Shown here: in pieces, positions 29,321-38,926 of the stretch | How positions within the stretch are numbered: the stretch's first letter is position 1 | Layout of the letters: every line of letters begins with the position of its first letter | Assembly (NCBI GenBank): GCA_903915465.1 | Contig: CAIWTA010000034.1 | Location: forward strand, 1-45,921 | Reading direction: 5' to 3' | Length of the DNA stretch: 45,921 bases | Source of the DNA: an uncultured Bacteroidales bacterium | GTDB lineage: Bacteria > Bacteroidota > Bacteroidia > Bacteroidales > FEN-979 | Notes under the pieces: generated by a model | The model's input: only the letters and a program-made list of their open reading frames with translations | Told to the model about the DNA's origin: nothing | Database searches by the model: none | Made by a program: the position numbers and the translations under genes

Positions 29321-29353
29321 TGATGAGTTGGTGAGTTGATGAGTTGATGAGTT
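29321..29353. repeat. Short tandem octamer repeat (GAGTTGAT-type, about 3.6 copies)
   Basis: gat gagttggt gagttgat gagttgat gagttt in the ftsX/leuS divergent intergenic region. Confidence 0.8.
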
Positions 29354-29391
29354 TGGTTACAAAAATTTTTATTAAACACTGAGAAACGCAA

Positions 29392-32205
29392 ATGGAATAC
29401 AATTTTACCGAGATCGAGAAGAAGTGGCAGAAATATTGGGTTGACTACAAATCTTTCAAGGTTGGGATCGACTTGTCAAAACCCAAATATTATGTTCTCG
29501 ACATGTTTCCTTATCCTTCCGGGGCAGGGTTGCATGTAGGACATCCGCTGGGATATATTGCGTCAGATATCTATTCCCGGTTCAAACGGCTGAAAGGTTT
29601 TAACGTGCTTCACCCAATGGGATATGATGCCTTTGGATTGCCGGCGGAGCAATATGCGATCCAAACCGGAACTCATCCTTCTGTTACAACCGAGATTAAT
29701 ATCGCCCGGTATAGAGAACAGATGGATAAAATCGGTTTTTCTTTCGATTGGGACCGGCAGGTCAAAACTTGCGATCCGGCATATTACAAATGGACTCAAT
29801 GGACTTTTATCCAGCTTTTCAATCATTGGTTCAATCTCAAAACACACAAAGCAGAACCGGTTTCTGATCTTTTCCGGATATTTGAAACATATGGTAATAC
29901 TACTGTTTCCGCGGCTATGTCTGCTGACTGGTATAAAGCTCTCGCGAAGACCGATCCTTCATTCGGAAAGAATTGGAAAGGCATTTTTACTGCCAATGAA
30001 TGGAAAGCATATTCTGAAAAGCAGCAGCAGGCAATCCTGATGAACTACCGCCTGGCGTACCTTTCGGATGCCATGGTAAACTGGTGCCCGGAACTTGGTA
30101 CCGTTCTTGCCAACGACGAAGTCAAAGAGTGTTTTTCCGTTCGTGGAGGTCACCCGGTGGAGCGAAAACTTATGCAACAGTGGTTTCTCCGGATCACAGC
30201 ATACGGTCAGCGGTTAGTAGATGGTCTTGAAATGATCGAGTTTTCCGAATCCATGAAAGAGGTTCAGCGAAACTGGATCGGCCGCTCGGACGGTGCCGAA
30301 GTGGTTTTTCGAATTGAAGGATCACCTTATAATCTTGATATTTTCACAACCCGTCCGGACACTATTTTTGGTTCCACCTTCATGGTGATCGCTCCTGAGC
30401 ATGAATTGGCGGAAAAAATTACCACTCCCGACCGTCTGAATGCCGTGAAAGAGTACATTTCTTGGGCAAAGAAACGTTCCGAGCGGGAACGGATGGCTGA
30501 AGTAAAAAAAGTTTCAGGTGAATTTACCGGAGCATATTGTATTCACCCATTTACCGGAGAAAAATCTCCCATCTGGATTGCCGATTATGTATTGGCTGGT
30601 TACGGAACAGGCGCAATCATGGCTGTTCCCGCTCACGATAGTCGCGATTATGATTTTGCCAGATATTTTAAACTTCCTATCGTGGAAGTCGTTTCCGGTG
30701 GTGATATCTCCGAAAGTTCATATGATGCCAAAGACGGGGTGATGGTTAATTCCGGCTTTATCAACGGAATGCAGGTCAAACAGGCAATTCAGACCGTCAT
30801 TCAACAACTGGAAGAGAAAAATATCGGTCATGGTACAGTGAATTTCCGCTTGCGGGATGCTATTTTTAGTCGTCAACGATACTGGGGAGAACCATTTCCC
30901 GTCTATTTCAAAGATGGAATTCCGTATGTGATGGAAGAATCTGAATTGCCTTTATTACTCCCGGAAGTTGACAAGTTCCTGCCTACAGAAACAGGAGATC
31001 CGCCATTGGCACGTGCCAAAAACTGGAAAACAAAAGACGGATATCCCATCGAAACAAGTACTATGCCCGGTTTCGCAGGTTCAAGCGGATATTATCTCCG
31101 GTACATGGATCCGAAAAACGATACACAATATTTTTCGAAAGAGGCTAATGATTACTGGCAAAATGTTGATCTCTACATGGGCGGTTCGGAACATGCAACA
31201 GGCCACCTGATCTATTCACGTTTCTGGAATAAGTTCCTGTTTGATATCGGACTGGCCTGCACGGATGAGCCTTATAAGAAACTCATTAACCAGGGAATGA
31301 TCCAGGGCAGATCCAGCTTAGTTTATCGTGTAAAAGGAACTTCCCGGTTCGTTTCCTTTAATTTGAAAAACAATTATGAAGTTATCGACATGCATGTTGA
31401 TGTAAACATCGTAAAAGATGACCTTCTGGATCTCGAAGCATTTACAAAATGGCGCCCGGATCTTTCTGATGCCGAATTCATCCTGGAAGACGGGAAATAT
31501 GTGTGCGGTCATGAAGTTGAAAAAATGTCGAAATCCCTCCACAATGTGGTGAACCCCGATGATCTCATCGAACGCTACGGAGCAGACACATTGCGCTTGT
31601 ACGAGATGTTCCTGGGCCCACTCGAACAATCCAAACCTTGGGATACCAAGGGAATTGAAGGTGTTTTCCGCTTTATCCGCAAGTTCTGGAGATTATTCCA
31701 TAACCACGAAAATGAATTCCTGATCTCAAACGAGGACCCAACACGGGAAGAATTGAAAGTCTTGCATAAAACCATCAAGAAAGTGCAGGACGACATCGAG
31801 CGCTTCTCCTTCAATACCGCAGTTTCCAATTTCATGATTTGCGTAAACGAGCTGTCTGATCTGAAATGCAACAAAAAGGCAATCCTTGAACCACTGGTCA
31901 TACTGATTTCGCCATATGCTCCACATCTGGCAGAAGAGCTTTGGGAACAACTGGGCCATCATGAAAGCATTTTAAACGCATCATTTCCGGAATTTAATGC
32001 TTCATTTGTTGCAGAAGATACTTTTAATTACCCGGTTTCGTTTAATGGGAAGATGCGGTTTCAACTGGAACTATCACTCGCTCTTTCGATACCTGAAATT
32101 GAACAAGCCGCCCTCCAGGCGCCTGAATCAGAAAAATGGTTACAAGGGAATTCCCCGAAAAAAATAATCGTCGTCCCGAAAAAGATTATCAACATTGTCA
32201 TTTAG
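29392..32205 (+). CDS. leuS: Leucyl-tRNA synthetase
   Basis: HIGH-type [21 protein letters not shown] in [17 protein letters not shown]; editing domain [15 protein letters not shown]. Confidence 0.97.
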   Translation: MEYNFTEIEKKWQKYWVDYKSFKVGIDLSKPKYYVLDMFPYPSGAGLHVGHPLGYIASDIYSRFKRLKGFNVLHPMGYDAFGLPAEQYAIQTGTHPSVTTEINIARYREQMDKIGFSFDWDRQVKTCDPAYYKWTQWTFIQLFNHWFNLKTHKAEPVSDLFRIFETYGNTTVSAAMSADWYKALAKTDPSFGKNWKGIFTANEWKAYSEKQQQAILMNYRLAYLSDAMVNWCPELGTVLANDEVKECFSVRGGHPVERKLMQQWFLRITAYGQRLVDGLEMIEFSESMKEVQRNWIGRSDGAEVVFRIEGSPYNLDIFTTRPDTIFGSTFMVIAPEHELAEKITTPDRLNAVKEYISWAKKRSERERMAEVKKVSGEFTGAYCIHPFTGEKSPIWIADYVLAGYGTGAIMAVPAHDSRDYDFARYFKLPIVEVVSGGDISESSYDAKDGVMVNSGFINGMQVKQAIQTVIQQLEEKNIGHGTVNFRLRDAIFSRQRYWGEPFPVYFKDGIPYVMEESELPLLLPEVDKFLPTETGDPPLARAKNWKTKDGYPIETSTMPGFAGSSGYYLRYMDPKNDTQYFSKEANDYWQNVDLYMGGSEHATGHLIYSRFWNKFLFDIGLACTDEPYKKLINQGMIQGRSSLVYRVKGTSRFVSFNLKNNYEVIDMHVDVNIVKDDLLDLEAFTKWRPDLSDAEFILEDGKYVCGHEVEKMSKSLHNVVNPDDLIERYGADTLRLYEMFLGPLEQSKPWDTKGIEGVFRFIRKFWRLFHNHENEFLISNEDPTREELKVLHKTIKKVQDDIERFSFNTAVSNFMICVNELSDLKCNKKAILEPLVILISPYAPHLAEELWEQLGHHESILNASFPEFNASFVAEDTFNYPVSFNGKMRFQLELSLALSIPEIEQAALQAPESEKWLQGNSPKKIIVVPKKIINIVI

Positions 32206-32302
32206 GTTGATCCCGGATTGAACGAATAAACCAAAAACCGGCACACTCTTTGCTGGAAATACCATTTCTTCTGTATTTTTAATCTTCGTAAATTCATCAC
32301 CT

Positions 32303-35300
32303 ATGAAAATCCATTCATTCTTATTCTCCTTGTTGTTCATTCCATTTGGCTTTTCACTTCAGGCATCTCCTCAAATTACCGCTTTCGAAAAGCAATGGAA
32401 AAAAGTTGATTCTCTTTCCAATATCGGGCAACCAAAATCCGCCCTTGAGATAGCTGACATGATTTACAACCAGTCAAAAAAAGAGAAGAATGATCCGCAA
32501 TTCATCAAAGCCATCATTTACAGGATGAAACTCCAGGCTGATTTCCGCGAAGAGGCACTTGCTGCAACCATCAGGGATCTGAATACGGAACTGATCAACG
32601 CGAACGAGCCTGTCAGGCAGATCCTGAATTCTCTCCTTGCGGAAGTTTACTGGAAATATTATCAGAATAACCGCTACCGTTTTGCAAACCGTACAGAAGT
32701 GTTAAATAACAAAAGCGACAGCATCCAAACCTGGGACATCAATACGCTTACCCGGGCAATCATCAGGACTTATCAGCTTTCATTAGAAAATTCCGCTTTG
32801 CTGAAATCCACCCCGATCAATACATTCGAACCAATTCTTGAAGTTCCCGGAAAGCATACAGACGCTGAACGGGCTTTTCGCCCGGCACTTTATGATTTCC
32901 TTGCCTGGAGGGCGCTGGATTATTTTATGGGCAACGCCGAACCTAAACAGATTTCTGCTGAGGCCTTCAAAATTGATGATCCTTCATATTTCCTGCAGGC
33001 AAACCAGTTCGCCGGTATAAAAATCCCTGCACCAAAAACTTCTGCATCCCTTGATTATTATGCTGTTATTCTCTTCCAAGAGCTTGCATCTTTCCATCTC
33101 ACCGACAATGATCCACGGGCATTGATTGACGAAGAATTACAGCGGTTTGATTTCTTTCATGATAAATCTACGGTTGAGAAAAAAGACAGCCTCTACCTGG
33201 AATCCTTAAAAACGCTGGAAAAGGATTTTCTGTCCTCACCTTATTCGACATATATCTCTTTTAGCATTGCGCAATTTCTCAACGAACAGGGGAAATTTTA
33301 CAACCCGCTGGAATCCGACAAGCATAAGTGGGATGTGAAATCAGCCAAAGAAATATGCGATAATACAATCCTGCATTTCCCGGACAGTGACGGGGCAAAA
33401 AATTGCAGGATTCTTCTCGATGAGATCAGACAACCTTCACTTTCGATAACCGTTGAATCTGCAGTCGTTCCGGAGAAACCATCTCTTGGGCTCATCGCAT
33501 TTAAAAATATTTCGGCTGTGTATTTCCGGCTGATCCAGGCCGATCCGGAAACATCACAAGAGAAAATTTCAGGCATGACAAGGGAAGAACAAATCTCCTT
33601 TTATTCTCATCTGCCGGTATTCAAATCTTGGTCGGCCGGATTACCTCTTGATGGCGATTTCCAGATTCACAAGATCAATGTGAAGATCCCGGAACTTCCG
33701 TCCGGATATTATGTGATCCTTTGTTCATCGGATAAAGATTTTAAGGATCCTTTGCAGGCTATCACCTGGACCGGCTTATTTGTCACACAGCTGAGCTATA
33801 TCAGCCAGCATAACGACAAAAATGGTTTAGATTTTTATATCCTTGACAGGGAATCTGGAAAACCGGTGAAGAATATTGCTGTAGAAGCTTTTCAGAAAAA
33901 TTATAATTATCAAAACAGGAAATATGAATCAAGAAAGACTGGAGATTATGTTTCGGATACCCAGGGTTTTGTCTCAATTCCGGCTATTGCTCAGGGAATC
34001 AACGCTTCTAACTGTTACCTTAAGATTCATCAGAAACAGGATTTTTTGATTACTGAGAACTTTTTCCAGTACAGTCCAAATGACCGTGTTGAAAAACCCT
34101 TTATGGTTACTTCATTCTTCACTGACCGTGCCATTTACAGGCCAGGTCAAACCATTTATTTCAAAGGAATTTTGCTCGAAAAAACAGGTGATATTAGTGT
34201 ACTAAAAAAAGAAGCAAAAACAATAGTTACGTTTCTTGATGTAAATTATCAAAAGATTGCTGAACAAAATTTCACAACCAACGAATTTGGTTCGTTCAAT
34301 GGCTCATTTGTTGCCCCTCAAGGTGTATTACTTGGACAAATGACTATTTCCAATGGTTCCGGATCAGCTTCTGTACGTGTGGAAGAATATAAACGACCAA
34401 CCTTTGAGGTAAATTTTAATCCGCTGGAAGGAAACTACCGTCTAAACGACAGCATCATGGTAACTGGGAAAGCACTGGCATTTGCAGGAAATACTATCGA
34501 TGGTGCGCGTGTTTCTTACAGGGTTGTCCGTACCAGCCGGTTCCCTTACAGGGAATGCTGGTGGTGCCCTTTTCCGGTTTCTCCCGAAGTTGAAATTGCA
34601 AATGGAATAGTAAACACTGAAGGAGATGGAACTTTCTCGTTCCGGTTCAAAGCAATTCCTGACCTGTCAATTGATAAACTCATAAAACCGGTTTTTGACT
34701 ATAAACTGTTTGCTGATGTTACTGACATAAACGGTGAAACACAATCCTCAGGTGATGTTGTCTCTGTCGGATATGCCTCTCTCCTGATCAGCATGGATGT
34801 ACCCCGGAAAATGAACCTGGCAAAAGACAGCGTTTTCAAACTCACAACCACGAATCTCAATGGCCGCAAAACTCCGGCGATTGTTACCATCCTGTTTCAA
34901 CGCCTTCATCAGCCCGACAGGTTTTTCAAAAGCAGGCAATGGGACAAGCCAGATCTGGCAGGGTTTTCAAAAGAAGAATTCTACCAACAATTTCCTTATG
35001 ATGTTTTTGGGGATGACGATAACTCTGACAAATGGGTAGTTGAAGAGACTGTTGTACAAAAGGAGATGAATTCACAGAATGATTCCCTGTTTCGTCTTTC
35101 CGTTCAAACCGGACAATCGTTAAAGCCAGGATCATACCTGATGACTTTAAAGGCGAATGATCCTTCCGGTGAAACCGTTCAGACAATTACACAGGTTACC
35201 GTTTTTGATCCTTCATCGAAGGAAGTTCCGGTGAATGTTTTGAACTGGTTTATGCCACTGAATATTTCCGGAGAACCAGGAGACAAAGCCAGGTTCCTGA

Positions 35301-38300
35301 TTGGATCAAAAGGCGAAGATGTGAACATGATCTACGAGATCAGGATCAAAGACAGCCTGTATTCGCGACAATCGCTGAAGATCAGTAACAATCAATTGTT
35401 GGTTGAGGTTCCGATTAAAGAAGAATACCGTGGAAACTTTTCGGTGAATTTCGTATTCGTCAAGTATAACCGTGCTTTCCAGAACAGCCAGACAATAACA
35501 GTTCCTTATACCAATAAAAAACTCGACATCATCTTTTCTTCTTTCAGAAGTAAACTGTATCCTGGAAATCAGGAGGAATGGAAAATCAAGATCACAAATG
35601 CTTCAAAAAAAGGAGCCGAGGCCGAATACCTTACAACGATGTATGATGCATCCCTTGATGCCTTCATCCCAAATACCTGGAATTTCTCTATTTACAAAAG
35701 TTACTTTGCACAGCCACAATGGGACACGAAGGGATCTTTCAAAATTACCGGAGGCAATTATTATCCCATTCATCCTGTCAGCCAGGATTATCTTTTCCAT
35801 GATTACGATCAGTTGAATTGGTTTGGTTTCGGATATTTCGGTAATTCCCGGTTTGGCAGAAACCTAAAATCGGGGCTTACAGATAAGACGATGATGATGA
35901 ATGAAAAAGCGGCTCCAACAGCCGCAAGCCAAAGAGATAATGCGCCAGAGGTCTCAGCAAATGTTGTTGAACCTTCGACCGCAGAGGAATCTACCGGAGA
36001 AAAAGGCCCAAGACCTGTTCCGACAAAAGAAGTTGTTCTCAAACAGTCTGCTGGAATTCAGGTTCGAAGGGATTTCCGTGAGACTGCCTTCTTTTATCCT
36101 TCACTCGTCACCGACGCAACCGGAAGCCTGGTGATAAAATTCACAGTTCCCGAATCACTTACAAAATGGAAGATCCTGGGGTTTGCTCATACGAAAACCC
36201 TTGAGTACGGCCAAATTGAAAAGGAGGCCATCACACAAAAAGACCTGATGGTTTTTCCGAATGCTCCGCGTTTTGTGCGTCAGGGAGATACAGTTATTTT
36301 TGGTGCAAAGGTGGCCAACCTCAGCAACCGCGCCCTTTCGGGAGAAGTTCAACTGGACCTTTTAGATCCGTTCACTTCAAACCCAATGAAAAATCTTGTT
36401 GCTGAATCCATTGATACGTCTTTAAAAAAAGCCTCCGGGGCAAGTTCTCCATTTACGATTCCGCTTGGTCAAAGCATTTCCCGTCAATGGAAAATCGTTA
36501 TCCCTGTTGATCCTTCATGCGGGGTCCTTCAATACAGGATCACCGCCAGGGCAGGCAACTTCAGTGATGGCGAAGAAAAGGCAATCCCGGTTCTCACGAA
36601 TCGTATGCTCGTCACCGAATCTTTTCCCCTTCCGGTGAATGGCAAAGGAACGTTTGATTTTCGTTTCGACAAACTATTGCAATTCCAACCGGGAAAGACG
36701 CTGAAAAATTATAAACTTACGCTTGAGTTTGCCTCAAATCCTGCCTGGTATGCAGTGCAGGCTTTGCCGACATTAGATGATCCCAAGTTCCCGAATGCCG
36801 ACAATATCTTTGATGCTTTTTATGCCAACAGTATTGCAGCATTTATTGCTAATTCCAATCCAAAGATCAAACAGGTTTTCGAGGTCTGGAAATCTCAAAC
36901 CCCGGATGCTCTTCTTTCTAATCTTGAAAAGAATCAGCAGTTGAAATCTGCCCTTTTACAGGAAACGCCCTGGGTGATGGAAGCAAAAGATGAAACCCAG
37001 CGGAAGCAGCGGGTTGCCTTGCTTTTTGACCTGAATACCCTGACGAATCGCCTGGATCAGAACCTGAAAAAACTACAGAAGTTGCAAAACGTAAGCGGTG
37101 CCTGGCCCTGGTTTGAAGGAATGCAGGAAAGCCGTTATATCACCCAGAATATAGTAACTGGATTCGGGCACCTTGTCCATCTGGGAGTGAAAAACATCCG
37201 GGACGACAGAAATACCTGGAACATGGTCATAAAAGCGATACAATACCTTGATGGAGAAATGGTTAAGGACTACGAATACATCCGAAAACATTATCCTGAC
37301 AAGATGGGAGAAAATCACCTTGGATCCATACAGATCCAATACCTGTATGCGAGGAGCTATTTTATCAAAGAACTTCCGGCATCTTCTTCTGTTAATGAGA
37401 AATCATTTTCTGAAGCTTTTGAATATTTCAGGAAACAAGCCGAAAATTACTGGCTCAAGAATGATCTCTATCTCCAGGGAATGATCGGACTTGCGCTAAA
37501 TCGCTTTGGGAGTGAAGACATTCCTGGAATGATACTCAAATCATTCTCCGAAAAGGCGCTTCATTCGCCGGAAATGGGAATGTACTGGGCCGTTAACACC
37601 GGATACGAATGGTACCAGGCACCTGTTGAATCACAAGCCTTGATGATAGAGGCATTCGATGAGATCATATCGGACCAGAAATCGGTTGATGAAATGAAGA
37701 TCTGGCTGCTGAAGCAAAAGCAAACTCAGGACTGGAAAACCGTGAAGGCTACTGTAGAAGCCTGTTATGCGCTCCTGCTAAGAGGTACAGATTTATTAGC
37801 CGATTCGCCTGACGTTAAGATCAGCCTTGGAAAGAACCAGATCGACTCAAAACAGCTCCAGGATACGAAAACGGAAGCAGGTACCGGGTATTTCCAGGTT
37901 AGCTGGGATGGGAATGAAATTTGCCCGGAAATGGGAAAAATAACCATTTCAAAATCAAATGAAGGAATCGCCTGGGGCGCTTTGTATTGGCAGTACTTTG
38001 AGGAAATGGATAAGATCACACCGCATCAGACACCATTGAAAATCGAAAAGAAGCTGTTTTTAGAGAAAAACTCTTCTTCCGGTCCGATCCTGAAAGAAAT
38101 TGCAACTTCCTTAAATGGCGCAGCTTTTACAGGAGGGCTTCAGCCGCTGAAAACCGGTGATAAACTCAAAGTCCGGATCATCCTTTCCGTCGACAGAAAT
38201 CTTGAATATGTGCACATGAAAGATATGCGGGCATCTGCTTTTGAACCATTTCTGACTTCATCAGCAGGAGAAGGAAACGGATCGCTTTCCGGTTATCGGT

Positions 38301-38509
38301 ACCAGGGTGGATTGGGCTATTACCAAAGCACCACAGATGCAGCTACGAATTTCTTTTTCGATTACCTGCCTAAAGGAACCTGGGTTTTCGAATACCCGCT
38401 GGTAGTTAATGCTACCGGGAATTACTCGAACGGGATTACAACCATCCAGTGTTTGTATGCCCCGGAATTTGGAGCACATTCGGAAGGAATCCGGGTGAAT
38501 ATCAAGTAA
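32303..38509 (+). CDS. Alpha-2-macroglobulin family protein (2068 aa)
   Basis: FFTDRAIYRPGQTIYFKGILLEK (MG2-like), RRDFRETAFFYPSLVTDATGSLVIKFTVPESLTKWKILGFAHT, alpha-helical TED-like region; thioester CxEQ not found. Confidence 0.9.
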   Translation: MKIHSFLFSLLFIPFGFSLQASPQITAFEKQWKKVDSLSNIGQPKSALEIADMIYNQSKKEKNDPQFIKAIIYRMKLQADFREEALAATIRDLNTELINANEPVRQILNSLLAEVYWKYYQNNRYRFANRTEVLNNKSDSIQTWDINTLTRAIIRTYQLSLENSALLKSTPINTFEPILEVPGKHTDAERAFRPALYDFLAWRALDYFMGNAEPKQISAEAFKIDDPSYFLQANQFAGIKIPAPKTSASLDYYAVILFQELASFHLTDNDPRALIDEELQRFDFFHDKSTVEKKDSLYLESLKTLEKDFLSSPYSTYISFSIAQFLNEQGKFYNPLESDKHKWDVKSAKEICDNTILHFPDSDGAKNCRILLDEIRQPSLSITVESAVVPEKPSLGLIAFKNISAVYFRLIQADPETSQEKISGMTREEQISFYSHLPVFKSWSAGLPLDGDFQIHKINVKIPELPSGYYVILCSSDKDFKDPLQAITWTGLFVTQLSYISQHNDKNGLDFYILDRESGKPVKNIAVEAFQKNYNYQNRKYESRKTGDYVSDTQGFVSIPAIAQGINASNCYLKIHQKQDFLITENFFQYSPNDRVEKPFMVTSFFTDRAIYRPGQTIYFKGILLEKTGDISVLKKEAKTIVTFLDVNYQKIAEQNFTTNEFGSFNGSFVAPQGVLLGQMTISNGSGSASVRVEEYKRPTFEVNFNPLEGNYRLNDSIMVTGKALAFAGNTIDGARVSYRVVRTSRFPYRECWWCPFPVSPEVEIANGIVNTEGDGTFSFRFKAIPDLSIDKLIKPVFDYKLFADVTDINGETQSSGDVVSVGYASLLISMDVPRKMNLAKDSVFKLTTTNLNGRKTPAIVTILFQRLHQPDRFFKSRQWDKPDLAGFSKEEFYQQFPYDVFGDDDNSDKWVVEETVVQKEMNSQNDSLFRLSVQTGQSLKPGSYLMTLKANDPSGETVQTITQVTVFDPSSKEVPVNVLNWFMPLNISGEPGDKARFLIGSKGEDVNMIYEIRIKDSLYSRQSLKISNNQLLVEVPIKEEYRGNFSVNFVFVKYNRAFQNSQTITVPYTNKKLDIIFSSFRSKLYPGNQEEWKIKITNASKKGAEAEYLTTMYDASLDAFIPNTWNFSIYKSYFAQPQWDTKGSFKITGGNYYPIHPVSQDYLFHDYDQLNWFGFGYFGNSRFGRNLKSGLTDKTMMMNEKAAPTAASQRDNAPEVSANVVEPSTAEESTGEKGPRPVPTKEVVLKQSAGIQVRRDFRETAFFYPSLVTDATGSLVIKFTVPESLTKWKILGFAHTKTLEYGQIEKEAITQKDLMVFPNAPRFVRQGDTVIFGAKVANLSNRALSGEVQLDLLDPFTSNPMKNLVAESIDTSLKKASGASSPFTIPLGQSISRQWKIVIPVDPSCGVLQYRITARAGNFSDGEEKAIPVLTNRMLVTESFPLPVNGKGTFDFRFDKLLQFQPGKTLKNYKLTLEFASNPAWYAVQALPTLDDPKFPNADNIFDAFYANSIAAFIANSNPKIKQVFEVWKSQTPDALLSNLEKNQQLKSALLQETPWVMEAKDETQRKQRVALLFDLNTLTNRLDQNLKKLQKLQNVSGAWPWFEGMQESRYITQNIVTGFGHLVHLGVKNIRDDRNTWNMVIKAIQYLDGEMVKDYEYIRKHYPDKMGENHLGSIQIQYLYARSYFIKELPASSSVNEKSFSEAFEYFRKQAENYWLKNDLYLQGMIGLALNRFGSEDIPGMILKSFSEKALHSPEMGMYWAVNTGYEWYQAPVESQALMIEAFDEIISDQKSVDEMKIWLLKQKQTQDWKTVKATVEACYALLLRGTDLLADSPDVKISLGKNQIDSKQLQDTKTEAGTGYFQVSWDGNEICPEMGKITISKSNEGIAWGALYWQYFEEMDKITPHQTPLKIEKKLFLEKNSSSGPILKEIATSLNGAAFTGGLQPLKTGDKLKVRIILSVDRNLEYVHMKDMRASAFEPFLTSSAGEGNGSLSGYRYQGGLGYYQSTTDAATNFFFDYLPKGTWVFEYPLVVNATGNYSNGITTIQCLYAPEFGAHSEGIRVNIK

Positions 38510-38777
38510 GAAGACGGGTAATTCATTATTTGCTGTGATGGTTGAATCTCATCGCTATGGAAAATACTTTTCATTTGTGTTGCTAAAATTATATCTTTAA
38601 ATATGGATATAATTAGTTACTAAGTATCTGACACCCTATTATATGATTTGAATGATCAACGAAAATCATGAACCCATTTGTCGGTTATTCAATTTAAAAT
38701 ATATCGATACTCCTTTCTGAGAAATTCTGCCGCACTTGCGAGCCGAATACAGTATAACGGTTGTTTTCAACAGGCGA

Positions 38778-38808
38778 TTGACTTTAAGCGGTTTATTATG
38801 TATGTTTG
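38778..38808 (+). promoter_or_regulatory. Bacteroidetes-type promoter TTG-N20-TATGTTTG
   Basis: TTG at 38778-38780 and TATGTTTG at 38801-38808, about 118 nt upstream of the 38927 start. Confidence 0.7.
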
Positions 38809-38926
38809 TACATTATAATATGTTATTATCCTTTACGTCTTAGTATATGGTCAAGAACTATATGCTCCTGATATTAATCCAAGACAACCTGTCTTCCAAT
38901 GAAAAACCAAACTTAAATCAGATGTT

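Noticed and set aside
29253-29402. N-terminal extension of ftsX in the ORF track
   Set aside because: Translates the intergenic tandem repeat (LINSSTHQLI) and lacks conservation-like character; start at 29252 preferred.
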